Shown piece by piece: positions 6,218 through 6,368 of a DNA stretch of 6,368 nucleotides. Numbering within the stretch: the first letter of the stretch is position 1; each line of letters starts with the position of its first letter. The DNA comes from Bacillota bacterium (GTDB lineage Bacteria; Bacillota; Clostridia; Lachnospirales; Cellulosilyticaceae): NCBI GenBank assembly GCA_023415525.1, contig JAEZKI010000003.1:1-6368 (forward strand), written 5' to 3'. The notes under the pieces are model-generated. The model had not been told where the DNA came from, made no database searches, and saw only the letters and a program-made list of their open reading frames with translations. Made by a program: the position numbers and the translations under genes.

Positions 6218-6246
6218 ATTATAATTCAAGAAAAATAAATTATCTA
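6218..6246 (-). promoter_or_regulatory. Promoter of the hydrolase remnant
   Basis: On the minus strand a perfect -10 box TATAAT (6218-6223) lies 17 bp from TAGATA (6241-6246, four of six matches to the -35 consensus). Transcription would begin near 6211, only about 8 nt before the ATG at 6203, so the mRNA would be almost leaderless if that start codon is used. Confidence 0.5.
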
Positions 6247-6325
6247 TTAATATTATTTCTAAAATTTAGTATTATAAAAATATGAAATATGAGTAAAAAT
6301 GCCACAACATAATAAAGCATAAGAC

Positions 6326-6356
6326 TTGACCTGTACGTTAGGGATAGGTATAGAAT
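6326..6356 (+). promoter_or_regulatory. Second MerR-type promoter, reading out of the right edge
   Basis: A -35 box TTGACC (6326-6331) and a -10 box TAGAAT (6351-6356) are separated by 19 bp, the long spacer of MerR-controlled promoters. A dyad ACCT (6329-6332) with AGGT (6346-6349) is nearly centred in the spacer. Aligned without gaps to the promoter at 1392-1426 it shares 24 of 35 bases, including TTAG, TAGGTATA and TAAGG. The gene it drives starts beyond the window; a second MerR-family gene or a regulated transporter is the natural expectation. The rest of 6204-6368 holds no gene. Confidence 0.65.
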
Positions 6357-6368
6357 AAGGTTAAAATA

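Overview
This window looks like a chromosomal stretch of a low-GC Gram-positive bacterium, most likely one of the Clostridia. The reasons are strongly AT-rich intergenic DNA, AGGAG-type ribosome sites, sigma-A-like promoters, A/T-flanked hairpin terminators and the gene families present. A Lachnospirales or Cellulosilyticum-like source is my guess only. I see no insertion sequence, CRISPR array, tRNA or rRNA.

Left block (1-2265, + strand): the 3' part of an ABC-type drug/export ATPase gene, cut by the window edge upstream of the visible part so that Walker A is missing. It overlaps the gene for its ABC-2 permease. A MerR-family regulator gene with a GyrI-like effector-binding domain follows, with its own MerR-style promoter (19-bp spacer). 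This is a typical drug-sensing and efflux cassette. It ends at a strong bidirectional terminator shared with the convergent gene to the right.

Middle block (2318-5185): a membrane-anchored GGDEF-EAL cyclic-di-GMP enzyme on the minus strand, and divergently from it a TIGR00266/AIM24-family protein on the plus strand. They are separated by about 300 bp of very AT-rich DNA holding a recognisable promoter for each. The AIM24-like gene ends at a second long hairpin terminator shared with the next convergent gene.

Right block (5255-6368, mostly minus strand): a small ArsC/Spx-like thioredoxin-fold protein gene, preceded by an alpha/beta-hydrolase gene that has lost the middle of its catalytic domain by an apparent in-frame deletion and is probably dead. 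The start of the hydrolase remnant overlaps a close match to the Gram-positive LexA (SOS) box, just downstream of a good promoter. At the extreme right edge a second MerR-type promoter points out of the window and closely resembles the one in front of the merR gene.

No wholly new system is evident. The points most worth checking are the pair of matching MerR-type promoters, the LexA-like box, the deleted hydrolase, and the degenerate product-inhibition site of the GGDEF domain.
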